NCBI GenBank assembly: GCA_036419695.1
Contig: CP143946.1
Span: 1,200,001 to 1,264,000 of the forward strand
DNA: 64,000 nucleotides
Direction: 5' to 3'
Origin: [Clostridium] symbiosum
GTDB taxonomy: Bacteria > Bacillota > Clostridia > Lachnospirales > Lachnospiraceae
Under the pieces are notes generated by a model. That model was not told the origin of the DNA. It was given only the letters and a program-made list of their open reading frames with translations, and ran no database searches. Position 1 is the stretch's first letter, and each line of letters begins with the position of its first letter. Below are positions 32,923 to 41,822 of the stretch, in pieces. Made by a program: the position numbers and the translations under genes.

Positions 32923-33042
32923 CAGGCCGATTATGAGGAAATTCATGAAGCGGAGACGGCGGGATGGAAATAGTTGGGGAAAATAGTTGGGGTGGAAACA
33001 GCAGGATAGAAATAGATGAGTGAAGACAATGGATAAAAATAG

Positions 33043-33092
33043 AAAGGGGATATACCGAATCATGGTTTTAAATGATTCGGTATATCCCCTTT
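33043..33092. terminator. Bidirectional terminator
   Basis: A perfect 21-bp stem: AAAGGGGATATACC... (33043-33063) with its complement (33072-33092), loop 8 nt, A run on one side and T on the other. It separates the plus-strand GNAT gene from the convergent VWA gene. Confidence 0.88.
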
Positions 33093-33149
33093 ATTGTAAA
33101 TTGGAAAAGAACCCCGGAGTTTATCCAGCCGGTGGAAACGTAAAACGGC

Positions 33150-35015
33150 CTAAACCATAAGCTGTTCCTTCAGGTACCTTCCGACCACATTGGAGAAGTC
33201 GTTTATATTCCTGATATAGGCAAATTCATTTCCAAATATCTGCCGTTCTGCAGGAAGGGCCTCCTCCTCGCCGGCGAAAATTCCCATGACGGCAATGCCT
33301 TCATTTCTAAGGTGATAGACCTCCCTTGCCGTATCTTTCACCGCGTATTCGTTGCAGTACTGGACGCGCAGGCGGCTCTTGGACTTACTTACGATAATAT
33401 CGTTCGGCGTTCCGTCGCTTAATACAATCAAAATTTTATTCTCTTCTTTCCGAGCGGCCAGACTGTAGGCGGCGGCACGGATAGCGAGTCCGTCCCGGTT
33501 ATTGGCGGAACCGTAGAATTCCAGGATTCGTTTGTCGGCCTCGATTGGTTCGTCGTAGTCGCGGAACCGTCTCATCACCGTGTAATCCCCGAAGGTGCAG
33601 AATCCCATCACGCGGTGGGGAATCTCTGCCAGGCTCAGCGCTTCGCTGATAATATAGCCCTGGAGTGCTACCATGCTCTGCCGGATCTGCTGGGAACCGC
33701 TGGAATCGATCAGGATTTCCACGGTAAAATCAGTGAATTCCTGTGTGAATTCGCGGTCAAATAATTTCCTGTTTCTGGTTCTCCCCAGGTTCCATAGACG
33801 GTCTACCCGGATCTTGCCATATTCGCCCGGAAAAATTTCCTTCTCTTCCCTGGTGAGGAGCGCCCTCTTTAAGATGTCGGCCAGCGAGAGGATATTCTGC
33901 CTCGTAACAAGCTGGTTTGCTTTCAGGACATCAAGATTTTCAAACAGAATGCGTCTTGCATATTCGACCTGGTAGGTCTCGGATGTGGTTTCCCGGTTTT
34001 TCGGCTCATCATGGATTTGCACCTGATCCGTAGTTTCAGCCCCATCTGTTTCATCCGTTTCTCCGGGATGGAGCAGGCCGTCGGTAAAGTGCAGTTTGCA
34101 TTCTTTGTGGGCGCCGGTGCAGAGTTGGTGGGTAAGCCGGCGCTGCTCCTTTGGAGTCAGGTAGCTCTTCCCATAATTCAGCTCAATATAGTCTTTTGCC
34201 AGTGCCATGGATTCATCTTCCAGAACAACGGCATTCGGCTTTTCTGCCTTGTTTTTACCGTCATCGTCCTCCTGAAGATGATCGGCCAGTAGATTAACGA
34301 TGCGGTCTTCCTCTTTTTCGGGCTTATCGTCCTCGTCATCGGAGTCGGACTGCTTATCACCCCGGCCCGGATCGTCCTCAAATAGGCCGAACCCTTTGAA
34401 TTCATCTGCAAATCCTTTGGGATAGGCTCCATTGTACACTTCATCAAGACAGCGGATGATCTCGACCGTATCAGTTGCGTCCTCCAGGGCACAAATTTTA
34501 TCAATCCAGATCTGCTTTGAAGAAGGGGCGGGAGTGTGGTAGAGGCAGAAACGCAGATAACAGGCCTCCAGAGCGCCCCAGTCCGTATGGGTCAGACGGC
34601 TTTCGTCTTTTCTCAGTGTATCCTCAAATGCCAGCCGCCGGATATCGGTTACTCCTCCGCGTTCCGAGGCCACCTTTTTCCAGACCGCGCTCTCAATACA
34701 CATGCGCGAGATTGGCAGGAGTACGGAAGGTTCGGCTCCAAAGAGAAACGCCTTCTCAAAATACTGTTCCAGCGTCCGGGGACGGAAGTATCTGGCGAAG
34801 CCGCCTTTGCAGACTGCGTCGTAAAGAGCTATATATTTTGATCTGCGGAATAAAGAGGCGTCCACCTCGGTCCCCAGACTGTAGTCGCCGCTTATGGTCC
34901 ATAAGAGGTTCTTAAGGCGGTTCTGGATTCGGGCGGTTTCCATCTCTTCATCCATTTCCGGTTCCGCCGGAGCCGGATTTTTTATCTCTTCCGCTTCATA
35001 TTTTATGGTTTTCAT
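33150..35015 (-). CDS. VWA domain protein, CobT/NorD-like
   Basis: 621 residues from ATG 35015, 12 bp after the MoxR stop; an in-frame ATG at 35054 would overlap the MoxR gene. The N-terminal part is helical and unnamed, a long acidic low-complexity stretch (about 215-260, DDEDDKPEKEEDR) follows as in CobT-like proteins, and the C-terminal ~190 residues are a von Willebrand A domain with the metal site DSSGS at about 437-441, RDGLAIRAAAYSL and ILIVLSDGTPND. With the upstream MoxR ATPase it forms the common MoxR-VWA pair, which inserts metals or remodels protein complexes in known cases (CbbQ-CbbO, NorQ-NorD, RavA-ViaA). The target is unknown. Confidence 0.88.
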   Translation of the reverse strand: MKTIKYEAEEIKNPAPAEPEMDEEMETARIQNRLKNLLWTISGDYSLGTEVDASLFRRSKYIALYDAVCKGGFARYFRPRTLEQYFEKAFLFGAEPSVLLPISRMCIESAVWKKVASERGGVTDIRRLAFEDTLRKDESRLTHTDWGALEACYLRFCLYHTPAPSSKQIWIDKICALEDATDTVEIIRCLDEVYNGAYPKGFADEFKGFGLFEDDPGRGDKQSDSDDEDDKPEKEEDRIVNLLADHLQEDDDGKNKAEKPNAVVLEDESMALAKDYIELNYGKSYLTPKEQRRLTHQLCTGAHKECKLHFTDGLLHPGETDETDGAETTDQVQIHDEPKNRETTSETYQVEYARRILFENLDVLKANQLVTRQNILSLADILKRALLTREEKEIFPGEYGKIRVDRLWNLGRTRNRKLFDREFTQEFTDFTVEILIDSSGSQQIRQSMVALQGYIISEALSLAEIPHRVMGFCTFGDYTVMRRFRDYDEPIEADKRILEFYGSANNRDGLAIRAAAYSLAARKEENKILIVLSDGTPNDIIVSKSKSRLRVQYCNEYAVKDTAREVYHLRNEGIAVMGIFAGEEEALPAERQIFGNEFAYIRNINDFSNVVGRYLKEQLMV

Positions 35016-35029
35016 AGGCGCCTCGCTTC

Positions 35030-35929
35030 TCAAAATACGTCGCTGCTGGTCCATGAATCGGGAATCCGGGTTAAGACGATGTCATCCACCATATCCTGCT
35101 CAAATACATCAAAGCACTTATTGGTTATGCCCATGGTGACAGCGGCTTTCGGCGTCAGCCCGCCGCGGATCAGCTTCAGGGAACCAATCATACCGCGCAG
35201 ATCCACAGGTTTCGTGGAAATCTCCCCATTCTTTGCTTTAGCCTGAAGATCCAGGAAAAGTCCCGAAAATTGTTCCAGAGCCGGAAGGGAGGCTCCGGGA
35301 ACGGCGGCATCCAGAATTCTTATTAAATCCTCCTGGCCGAGAGTTGGCATATTGATGACCATGAAACGGGAGACAAGAGCCTCATTCAGTTCCTTCGTCC
35401 CTGCATATCCATAGTTCATCGTTCCGATAAAACGGGCCGCGGGGTGCAGCTCGATCCTGTCATATCCGGGAACATCAATGATGCGGCGGTAGTCGAGCGT
35501 GGCATGAAGAACGGAAACGGCATCATTTTTAGCCATATTTATCTCATCCAGAATACCGAAACCGCCGTAGGCGGCACACTGGTACACAGGTCCTCTGCGC
35601 AGCTTCACCTCATTATCCACAAAAGTATCGCTTCCGATCAGGGTGCCGCTGTCCGTATTCACATGAAAGGACATATTATAAACAGGCCGTCCAAACATCC
35701 AGGCCAGATTTTCAGCCAGGATATTCTTACCCGTCGCCTTATCCCCGCAGAGCAGAAGATTTTCACCCTCCAGAAGTGCGGAAACGGCCATCTCCACGAT
35801 TTCCTTTCCAAAGAAGGGCATATCAGGCTGATAGACACGCCGCCTCACCTCCTCCGCAACAGGATATTCGGCTCTGAAACGTTCAAGTTCTTTTAATAAA
35901 TGTTCACTGATTTCTTCCTTCGGTTTCAT
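35030..35929 (-). CDS. MoxR-type AAA+ ATPase with unusual Walker A
   Basis: 299 residues. The Walker A region is GDKATGKN (62-69): the Ser/Thr after Lys that normally coordinates Mg2+ is Asn. Walker B GFGILDEIN (123-131), sensor 1 FIGTMNYGY (about 168-174) and an arginine-finger region SRFMVINMP are intact. The family forms hexamers working with a VWA partner, which is encoded immediately downstream. Whether Asn still allows hydrolysis is not known; nucleotide binding may persist. The 199 bp upstream (35930-36128) show nothing beyond a possible promoter in AT-rich sequence near 36050-36100. Confidence 0.88.
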   Translation of the reverse strand: MKPKEEISEHLLKELERFRAEYPVAEEVRRRVYQPDMPFFGKEIVEMAVSALLEGENLLLCGDKATGKNILAENLAWMFGRPVYNMSFHVNTDSGTLIGSDTFVDNEVKLRRGPVYQCAAYGGFGILDEINMAKNDAVSVLHATLDYRRIIDVPGYDRIELHPAARFIGTMNYGYAGTKELNEALVSRFMVINMPTLGQEDLIRILDAAVPGASLPALEQFSGLFLDLQAKAKNGEISTKPVDLRGMIGSLKLIRGGLTPKAAVTMGITNKCFDVFEQDMVDDIVLTRIPDSWTSSDVF

Positions 35930-36128
35930 AAAAATCCCTCCTCAAACACCCAGCACACGGGAGCCCCCGGGCCAGGTTTTATTGTCATAGTTTATCCGGC
36001 TTCAAAACATTCCATAATCCCTCATCATGAAGTCGCCAATCATTCTGATATTAGTTTTACTATTTAAGATAATTATAACAACACACAATCTAAAAAACGT
36101 CGATACAATCCCCCAATTTTTCCCCATC

Positions 36129-36174
36129 AAAAAGATCCGGCAAACGCATTTTAGACGTTACCGGACCTTTTCGA
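36129..36174. terminator. Terminator between pdaA-like gene and MoxR operon
   Basis: AAAGATCCGG and CCGGACCTTTT pair (one G-U) around a 20-nt loop, with T runs in both readings. It would stop minus-strand transcripts from the deacetylase gene, after they pass through hairpin element B. Confidence 0.7.
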
Positions 36175-36230
36175 TGGATAAAATAGCAAAATCAAAATGA
36201 CGACAAAGTAAACGGGCACGCGACCCCTTC

Positions 36231-36440
36231 GCGGCTTCAGTCCCGGCCAAAACCTTCCCGGCGGGGAAGGAGGGAGAAAAAGATTTCGGAGGGAACCTGG
36301 GAGTTCATCGGCACTTACCGAGGTCTTTCACGAGGTTAGTGTCCGTTATGTACTCCAAAGAGCGCAAGCGTTTCCCGCAGGAACTTTTTCTGCCCGGATT
36401 CCCCGCCCCAGAGATCCCTTCCCCGCCCGGGACTGAAGCT
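36231..36440 (-). repeat. Dispersed long-hairpin element, copy B
   Basis: Core only (about 210 bp), minus orientation. Ends are CTTCAGTCCCGG and CCGGGACTGAAG. Read on the minus strand the nested stems are GGGGAA/TTCCCC, AGAAAAAG/CTTTTTCT, GGGAA/TTCCC, TGGAG/CTCCC and CGG(A)CACT/AGTGCCG. It is closest to copy D (41491) in sequence and shares stem positions with A and C. No outer stem was found around it. Confidence 0.75.
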
Positions 36441-36449
36441 ATTCTCCCC

Positions 36450-37391
36450 CTATTTTTCACCCACAAGCTCATCCAACGACCCAAAATGATACCCCATCTC
36501 TTCCCATTTCGTCAGCAGTTCATCCAGAATCTGCCCATTGGTTTTAGAGGTACTATGTAACAGCACAACGGCTCCGGGATGAATGCGTCCGAGCAGCTTT
36601 TTAAATGCTTCTTCCTTTGTCGGCTGTTTATCTTCATACCAGTCAACATAGGCAAGGCTCCAGAAAAAGGTTTTATATCCCATATCGCTTGCCATCTGCA
36701 GGTTGCTCTCACTGTATTTTCCCTGTGGCGGCCTGTAGTATTTCTTCATGGGCTGGCCGGTGGTCTGTTCGAAAAGCGTCTCCAGGTCACCCAGTTCCTT
36801 TTCAAAAGATTCTTTTGTGGAGAGTTTGGACATGTCCGGGTGATGGAAGGTGTGGTTGCCCACGTTGTGGCCTTCCGCGATCATCCGTTTGACGAGATCC
36901 GGGCTGGTCTGCATGTAATTGCCGACCAGGAAAAATGTGGCCTGGGCGTTATGTTTTTTCAGCGCATCCAGGATTGCGGCCGTGTTGCCGTTCTCGTATC
37001 CGGCGTCAAAAGTCAGATAAATCACTTTATCCTGCGTGTTTTGGACATAGTAAGCATTGTACTGTTTCAGATAGTCGGCCGTCGCATTACCGATCGGAGC
37101 CTGGCCCTCGGTCTGGAAACTTAAGCCCCAGTTACCATCTGCGGAGGCTGGGACAGCGGAAGCGCTGTGATGGGACTCCACGGGAGCTGCGTTCTTATGA
37201 GGTTCCACGGTCTGGGCAGCGGCCCGGCCCACAAAGAAAGAGAGGGCAAAGATGGCTGCGGTAGATAAAACCTTTCGGGATGTGATTTTTTTAGCCTGGG
37301 TTTTCAGAGAGTGAGCGCTTAGATGGGGCAGACGGGCCCTGAGCCCTTCGATCGGGATCCGTTTGCCTTTGAATTTGAGATGCTTTTTCAT
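36450..37391 (-). CDS. Polysaccharide deacetylase, PdaA-like
   Basis: 313 residues from ATG 37391; in-frame ATGs at 37409 and 37454 are alternatives and none has a strong RBS. A basic N-terminal stretch and one hydrophobic helix (about 42-58, STAAIFALSFFVGRAAA) export or anchor it. The NodB domain (about 118-310) has YLTFDAGYENGNT with the catalytic Asp, GNHTFHHPDM with the two metal-binding His, YYRPPQGKYSE, and VVLLHSTSKTNG. PdaA enzymes remove N-acetyl from muramic acid on the way to muramic delta-lactam of the spore cortex, and the sequence most resembles clostridial proteins of that group; other cell-wall deacetylase roles are possible. Confidence 0.85.
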   Translation of the reverse strand: MKKHLKFKGKRIPIEGLRARLPHLSAHSLKTQAKKITSRKVLSTAAIFALSFFVGRAAAQTVEPHKNAAPVESHHSASAVPASADGNWGLSFQTEGQAPIGNATADYLKQYNAYYVQNTQDKVIYLTFDAGYENGNTAAILDALKKHNAQATFFLVGNYMQTSPDLVKRMIAEGHNVGNHTFHHPDMSKLSTKESFEKELGDLETLFEQTTGQPMKKYYRPPQGKYSESNLQMASDMGYKTFFWSLAYVDWYEDKQPTKEEAFKKLLGRIHPGAVVLLHSTSKTNGQILDELLTKWEEMGYHFGSLDELVGEK

Positions 37392-37556
37392 AGAGACACA
37401 AAAATCCATTTCAGAAATGTTTATTACAATATATCGAAACAGGGGATGTATCATTCATAATAGTTGCCCTCCAGGGCATTCTCCGGAATATTTTCTGATG
37501 TTTTTCGTGAAAACCCCGGAAAAAATCACGTAGAAAGCCAGGGGGAACGGTAAATG

Positions 37557-38459
37557 TTATTTCTGTTTTTCCTGTCTGTATTCTTTTGGAGAACATTTGT
37601 AATAACGCCTGAACAATTGGGAGAAATTCCCGGGGCTGTCGAAGCCGCATTCCTGCGCAATATTGGAGACACTTTTTCCCGGTTCGCGAAGAAGCAGGGA
37701 GGCGCCCTGCATAATTCTGTATTTAATCAGATACTGTACCGGTGAAATCTGGATGGTTCTCCGGAAACAGCGCAGACATTCGCGTTCACCGATATTGGCG
37801 GCTTCCGCAATTTGAGCCAGGTTCAGGTCTTCGGAAAAATGGCCGTGGATATAATCCAGCATTGTCCGGATGCGCAGATGATCGGGAGCAAGCCCCGGAC
37901 GTTCGGGCGGCTGATCCCCGCCGTATTTTTGACAGAGTAAATAACAGATTCCTGAGAGATTCTGCCTGACCGTAAATTCATAGCCTGGAAGATCCCCGGA
38001 AAGGGCGTGGAAGGCCTGTGTAAACTGCTTTTCGAAGAGTTCCTGCTCCTGGGAAACGAGGAGGAAGGGGCAGCCGTCAAAAGCAGGGGAGGAGATGAGA
38101 GGCGTAATGTATTTTTCTGCAAAGACGGAGTCTGCGCTTCCCGTGATTAACAAGGGGTTAAAGACAAAGGATTGCAGTTCACAGTAAGGTTCCGCCTCCG
38201 CAGAGTGAAGAATATTGGAATTGACGGCAATTCCTTCGCCCTGTTTTAAATGAAATGTTTTCTCAGGTATCTGAAGTTTCAGGTTTCCCGATTTTATATA
38301 AATGACTTCAAATTCCGCATGCCAGTGCCAGGGAATGGCGTCCTCCGCGACGTCCGTATAGACGGCGGCATAACCGGCGCAGGGGAAGGACGGCGTTCCG
38401 TGTGGCTGCAGCTCCTCGTTGCTGCGGTTCAAATTCAATCCGCATTTTTGCAGACTCAT
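37557..38459 (-). CDS. AraC family regulator with cupin sensor domain
   Basis: 300 residues. The N-terminal cupin (about 25-120: PWHWHAEFEVIYIKSGN, LKQGEGIAVNSNILHSAEAE) is a typical AraC-type sugar or small-molecule sensor with His residues at the metal positions. Two C-terminal HTH motifs (about 200-300) end with IAQECGFDSPGNFSQLFRRYYKCSP (two adjoining stretches). It is divergent from a FucP-like MFS transporter, its probable target; the 307-bp spacer holds the 22-bp palindromic repeat and strong hairpins. Confidence 0.9.
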   Translation of the reverse strand: MSLQKCGLNLNRSNEELQPHGTPSFPCAGYAAVYTDVAEDAIPWHWHAEFEVIYIKSGNLKLQIPEKTFHLKQGEGIAVNSNILHSAEAEPYCELQSFVFNPLLITGSADSVFAEKYITPLISSPAFDGCPFLLVSQEQELFEKQFTQAFHALSGDLPGYEFTVRQNLSGICYLLCQKYGGDQPPERPGLAPDHLRIRTMLDYIHGHFSEDLNLAQIAEAANIGERECLRCFRRTIQISPVQYLIKYRIMQGASLLLREPGKSVSNIAQECGFDSPGNFSQLFRRYYKCSPKEYRQEKQK

Positions 38460-38576
38460 TATATCACCTCCATATCGATTAGAACGATTCTAGAACAATT
38501 TGACTATTCGTCGTTTTTTTTATATTATATGTCTGGAATAAGGTAGATTCAAGATAAAAAAGACGGTATTCTTGAT

Positions 38577-38598
38577 TCATAGGAAATTACGTCCTATG
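38577..38598. repeat. 22-bp palindromic repeat, copy 2
   Basis: Identical in all 22 bases to 14902-14923 (TTC then ATAGGA, AATTACG, TCCTAT). It lies between AraC and MFS genes, immediately before two hairpins. Confidence 0.7.
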
Positions 38599-38606
38599 AT
38601 TTGAAA

Positions 38607-38660
38607 AACGCTCCGCGAAGATGCACAAGCCGCGCAGCGTTAAAGAGTTGCTGAAGCAAC
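38607..38660 (+). other. Two adjacent hairpins in the AraC-MFS spacer
   Basis: AACGCTCCGCG (38607-38617) pairs with CGCGCAGCGTT (38631-38641), one mismatch; GTTGCT (38647-38652) and AGCAAC (38655-38660) form a second, very tight hairpin. No T run follows. Together with the palindromic repeat they may be a structured part of the MFS leader. The rest of 38460-38766 shows no gene. Confidence 0.5.
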
Positions 38661-38766
38661 CGCGCGGCAGCGCAGGTATCCCTGGTTAGCGGCAAAAAAA
38701 GGTGTTGTCCATTCCATACCGCAGACCCGCTTCACGACATATCGAAATAAATTCAGGAGGATTAAA

Positions 38767-39942
38767 ATGTTCCAATTACTGCTTATTATTATTTATCTGG
38801 CGTTTATCAGTCTGGGTCTGCCAGATTCGCTGCTCGGCTCGGCCTGGCCGTCCATGTATGGCGAATTAAATGTGCCGGTTTCCTTTGCCGGGATTATCAG
38901 CATGATCATCGCCGGAGGAACAATCATATCCAGCCTGTTCAGTGACAGGCTGATCAGAAAGTTCGGCACAGGGCTTGTGACGGTTGTCAGTGTTGCAATG
39001 ACCGCGGTGGCCCTGATGGGATTTTCACGTTCCCATTCGTTTACGCAGCTCTGTCTGTGGGGAATTCCCTACGGGCTTGGGGCCGGGAGTGTGGACGCGG
39101 CGCTTAACAACTTCGTGGCGCTGCATTACAAATCACGCCATATGAGCTGGCTGCACTGTTTCTGGGGAGTCGGAGCCACGGCGGGACCGTATATTATGGG
39201 ACTGTGCCTGACACGGGGACTGCAGTGGAATTCGGGATACCGGACAATTGGAATTATCCAGTTTGTTCTGGTGGCCTGTCTGCTTCTTTCTCTGCCGTTG
39301 TGGAAATCAGGAAAGGATGACGGGAAAGGGGAAACTCCGGAATATAAGGGGATTGGACTCGGGGAGACGCTGAAGCTGCCCGGAGCTAAGGCAATCCTGA
39401 CGGCGTATTTCTGCTACTGTTCTTTGGAGGCCACAACCGGCCTGTGGGCGGGGAGTTTTATGGTGCTTCACAAGGGCATCAACGCAGAGACGGCGGCAAA
39501 GTGGGCCTCCCTCTTTTATCTGGGAATTACAATCGGCCGTTTTATCTGCGGATTTATAACCGATCGGTTCGGCGATCAAAATATGGTGCGTCTGGGGCAG
39601 CTTCTTGCGGCGTCCGGGGCATGTCTGATTCTCCTTCCCGTTGGAACTGCGGCTGTGCTTGCGGGGCTTATTCTCACCGGAGTGGGCTGCGCCCCGATTT
39701 ATCCGAGCCTGCTCCACGCGACACCGTATAATTTTGGCAAGGAGTATTCCCAGTCCGTCATGGGCATGCAGATGGCCTGCGCCTATGTGGGAACCACCCT
39801 GATGCCGCCGCTGTTCGGACTGCTGGCGGAATGGATTGGAGTCTGGCTTTATCCATTCTATCTGCTGATTTTTGTGGCGGGGATGCTTATAATGACGGAG
39901 AGAATGAATCGCATCAGGTCTGCTTCCGAAAAAAAAGTGTGA
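38767..39942 (+). CDS. MFS transporter, FucP/sugar-type
   Basis: 391 residues, about twelve membrane helices. SDRLIRKFGTGLV between helices 2 and 3 is the MFS loop motif and TDRFGDQNMVRLG its counterpart in the second half. LGLPDSLLGSAWPSMYGEL at the N-terminus and NFVALHYKSRHMSWLHCFWG place it in the FucP/YfkF-like branch that takes up sugars or exports small molecules. It is expressed from the spacer shared with the divergent AraC regulator. RBS AGGAGG. Substrate unknown. Confidence 0.88.
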   Translation: MFQLLLIIIYLAFISLGLPDSLLGSAWPSMYGELNVPVSFAGIISMIIAGGTIISSLFSDRLIRKFGTGLVTVVSVAMTAVALMGFSRSHSFTQLCLWGIPYGLGAGSVDAALNNFVALHYKSRHMSWLHCFWGVGATAGPYIMGLCLTRGLQWNSGYRTIGIIQFVLVACLLLSLPLWKSGKDDGKGETPEYKGIGLGETLKLPGAKAILTAYFCYCSLEATTGLWAGSFMVLHKGINAETAAKWASLFYLGITIGRFICGFITDRFGDQNMVRLGQLLAASGACLILLPVGTAAVLAGLILTGVGCAPIYPSLLHATPYNFGKEYSQSVMGMQMACAYVGTTLMPPLFGLLAEWIGVWLYPFYLLIFVAGMLIMTERMNRIRSASEKKV

Positions 39943-40064
39943 TTCCTTCGCCGGATGCGGGATAGATTGTGCACCGGGAGTCCTTCACCCGGCAGCACAA
40001 ATTGTCATGAAGAACGTTCCGGTCTTTTGTATACTGGGATTGTGAACAGGAAAGGGGAAATGAA

Positions 40065-40946
40065 ATGGGATGGATAGACGGATTACAGAATGCAATTGAC
40101 TATATTGAAGATAATCTGACTGAGGAACTGGATTATGCCGAGATTGCCAGACAGGCATATTCCTCCAGCTTTCATTTTCAGAGAGTTTTTGGGATTCTCT
40201 GCGGGTATACACTGGGAGAATACATCAGAAACAGGCGGCTGACTCTTGCGGGCAGTGAGCTGGCCTCATCGGACAGCAAGGTGATAGATGTGGCGGTAAA
40301 ATATGGGTACGACAGCCCGGAGAGCTTTTCCAGGGCGTTCTCCAGATTCCACGGCATCACTCCCTCCCAGGCGCGCTCACGAAAAGCGGAGCTTAAATCA
40401 TTCTCCCCCCTTTCCATCAAACTCGTATTAGAAGGAGGAAACATGATGGATTACAGAATTGAGAAAAAAGACGCATTTAAGGTGATCGCACGCAGAAAGA
40501 GATTTAAGGGAACCGGGGATATCACGCAGCAGAGCATTCACAGTGCGTGGGAGGAGTGCGGGAAAGACGGAGCGCTTGAAACACTGTGCCGCTATATCAC
40601 GCCGGAAAGCGTATTCGGAAACTCGCTTGTCGGCATCTGCTTCGACAACCCGAATGAAGGTGATTTCGACTATGCCATCGGAGCGTCCTATGAGGGCGGC
40701 GAACCGGCGGAGGGATTGACGGTGGAGGAGATTCCGGCAAACACCTGGATGATATTCAGCGGTACCGGAAGTATGCCGGATGCATTTAAAGATTTATGGA
40801 AGAGGGTCTATACTGAGGTATTTCCGACCAGCAGCTATCAGCCGTCCGGAGGAATGTGCATTGAGGTGTATAAGAGCGATGAAGTCCATTCGAATGATTT
40901 TTCTTTTGAGATCTGGTTGTCTGTGGCTCCGGGGAAGATGAAATGA
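40065..40946 (+). CDS. AraC family regulator with GyrI-like effector domain
   Basis: 293 residues, Rob/TetD-like layout: two HTH motifs at the N-terminus (about 8-108; YAEIARQAYSSSFHFQRVFG, VKYGYDSPESFSRAFSRFHG) and a GyrI-like effector domain at the C-terminus (about 130-290; RIEKKDAFKVIARRKRF, SYEGGEPAEGLTVEEIPANT, FSFEIWLSVAPGK). Such proteins respond to hydrophobic drugs and activate efflux or stress genes. ATG 40065 follows AAAGGGGAAATGAA. It is not clearly linked to a target here; the ABC-F gene downstream is separated by two hairpin elements. Confidence 0.9.
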   Translation: MGWIDGLQNAIDYIEDNLTEELDYAEIARQAYSSSFHFQRVFGILCGYTLGEYIRNRRLTLAGSELASSDSKVIDVAVKYGYDSPESFSRAFSRFHGITPSQARSRKAELKSFSPLSIKLVLEGGNMMDYRIEKKDAFKVIARRKRFKGTGDITQQSIHSAWEECGKDGALETLCRYITPESVFGNSLVGICFDNPNEGDFDYAIGASYEGGEPAEGLTVEEIPANTWMIFSGTGSMPDAFKDLWKRVYTEVFPTSSYQPSGGMCIEVYKSDEVHSNDFSFEIWLSVAPGKMK

Positions 40947-40959
40947 TGAAAAGATTTAG

Positions 40960-41300
40960 TTGAGATGCGAGGACGCCTCTGTAAGACGGCGGACGGGGTG
41001 GTGGGAGGGGGTTTATGAGTCTTCAGTCCCGGTTTGTAGGTTGTGGTGAGGGGGAATCCAGGAGAAAAAATTCCTGCGGGGACTCGCTCCCGCTGGTGGA
41101 ATGCGAGGCGGGTGCTAGATTCAAAAATACCTCATCAAGCACCGGCGGATTCCAAGGTCCCCTTCGGAACGTTTTCTCCTTCCTTCCCCGGGCAGATTGT
41201 CGACGGGACTGAAGACTCAGGGAAGGGTATTGCCCCGTCCGCCGGCTTCAGGGGCTGATTGTCTCTTTCGTCAAGTGCGGAGGGAGGTATTGTCGCGGCC
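40960..41300 (+). repeat. Dispersed long-hairpin element, copy C
   Basis: 341 bp, starting 14 bp after the AraC stop. Outer stem GGCGGACGGGG with CCCCGTCCGCC; core ends GAGTCTTCAGTCCCGG and CGGGACTGAAGACTC (core about 41017-41219); nested stems GGGGAA/TTCCCC, GGAGAAAA/TTTTCTCC, GGGGAC/GTCCCC, TGGAAT/ATTCCA and GGTGCT/AGCACC. The TGGAAT/ATTCCA stem occupies the place of TGAAGC/GCTTCA in copy A. Confidence 0.8.
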
Positions 41301-41490
41301 ACTATGTAGTCGTGAACCTTTTACCTTTTGAAGATGTTTCAGGCTGAATTCGGAGATAAATCCAAAACTAAATATAATGAGTAAACAAAAAATTGCATGG
41401 TTATTCAAGGATAGGTCAGACGCTAAAACTTCGGCTCATTAATTGAATACCATACAAGAGGCATTCCCCTGAAATTCAAGGAAACGTAGT

Positions 41491-41822
41491 GGCAGCGAAA
41501 ATACCTCCCGCACTTGAAGGAATAGAACAAATCAGCGGCCGCAGGCCGGAGTTCGGGATGGCGAAAACCTTCGCGTCTTCAGGCCCGGTCCATAACCTGC
41601 CTGTGGGGAAGAAGGGAGAAAAAGATTCCGGAGGGAACCTGAAGTTCATCGGCACTTACCGAGGTTTTTTCGAGGTTAGTACCGTTATGCACTTCGAAGA
41701 GCGCAAGCGTTTCCCGAAGGAACTTTTTCTGCCCGGATTCCCCACCCGCGACAACCTACAGTCCGGGACTGAAGACTCATCCCCTACCTCTCACCATCCC
41801 GAACCCCGACCGTCCCGGCGGC
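41491..41822 (-). repeat. Dispersed long-hairpin element, copy D
   Basis: About 332 bp, minus orientation, facing copy C across a 190-bp spacer (41301-41490) that has no gene. Its outer stem is a different sequence in the same place: GGAGTTCGGGATGG (41548-41561) with CCATCCCGAACCCC (41794-41807). Core about 41575-41778 with nested stems GGGGAA/TTCCCC, AGAAAAAG/CTTTTTCT, GGGAA/TTCCC, GAAG/CTTC and CGGTACT/AGTGCCG. Its left flank is recognisably the complement of the right flank of copy C. Confidence 0.78.
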
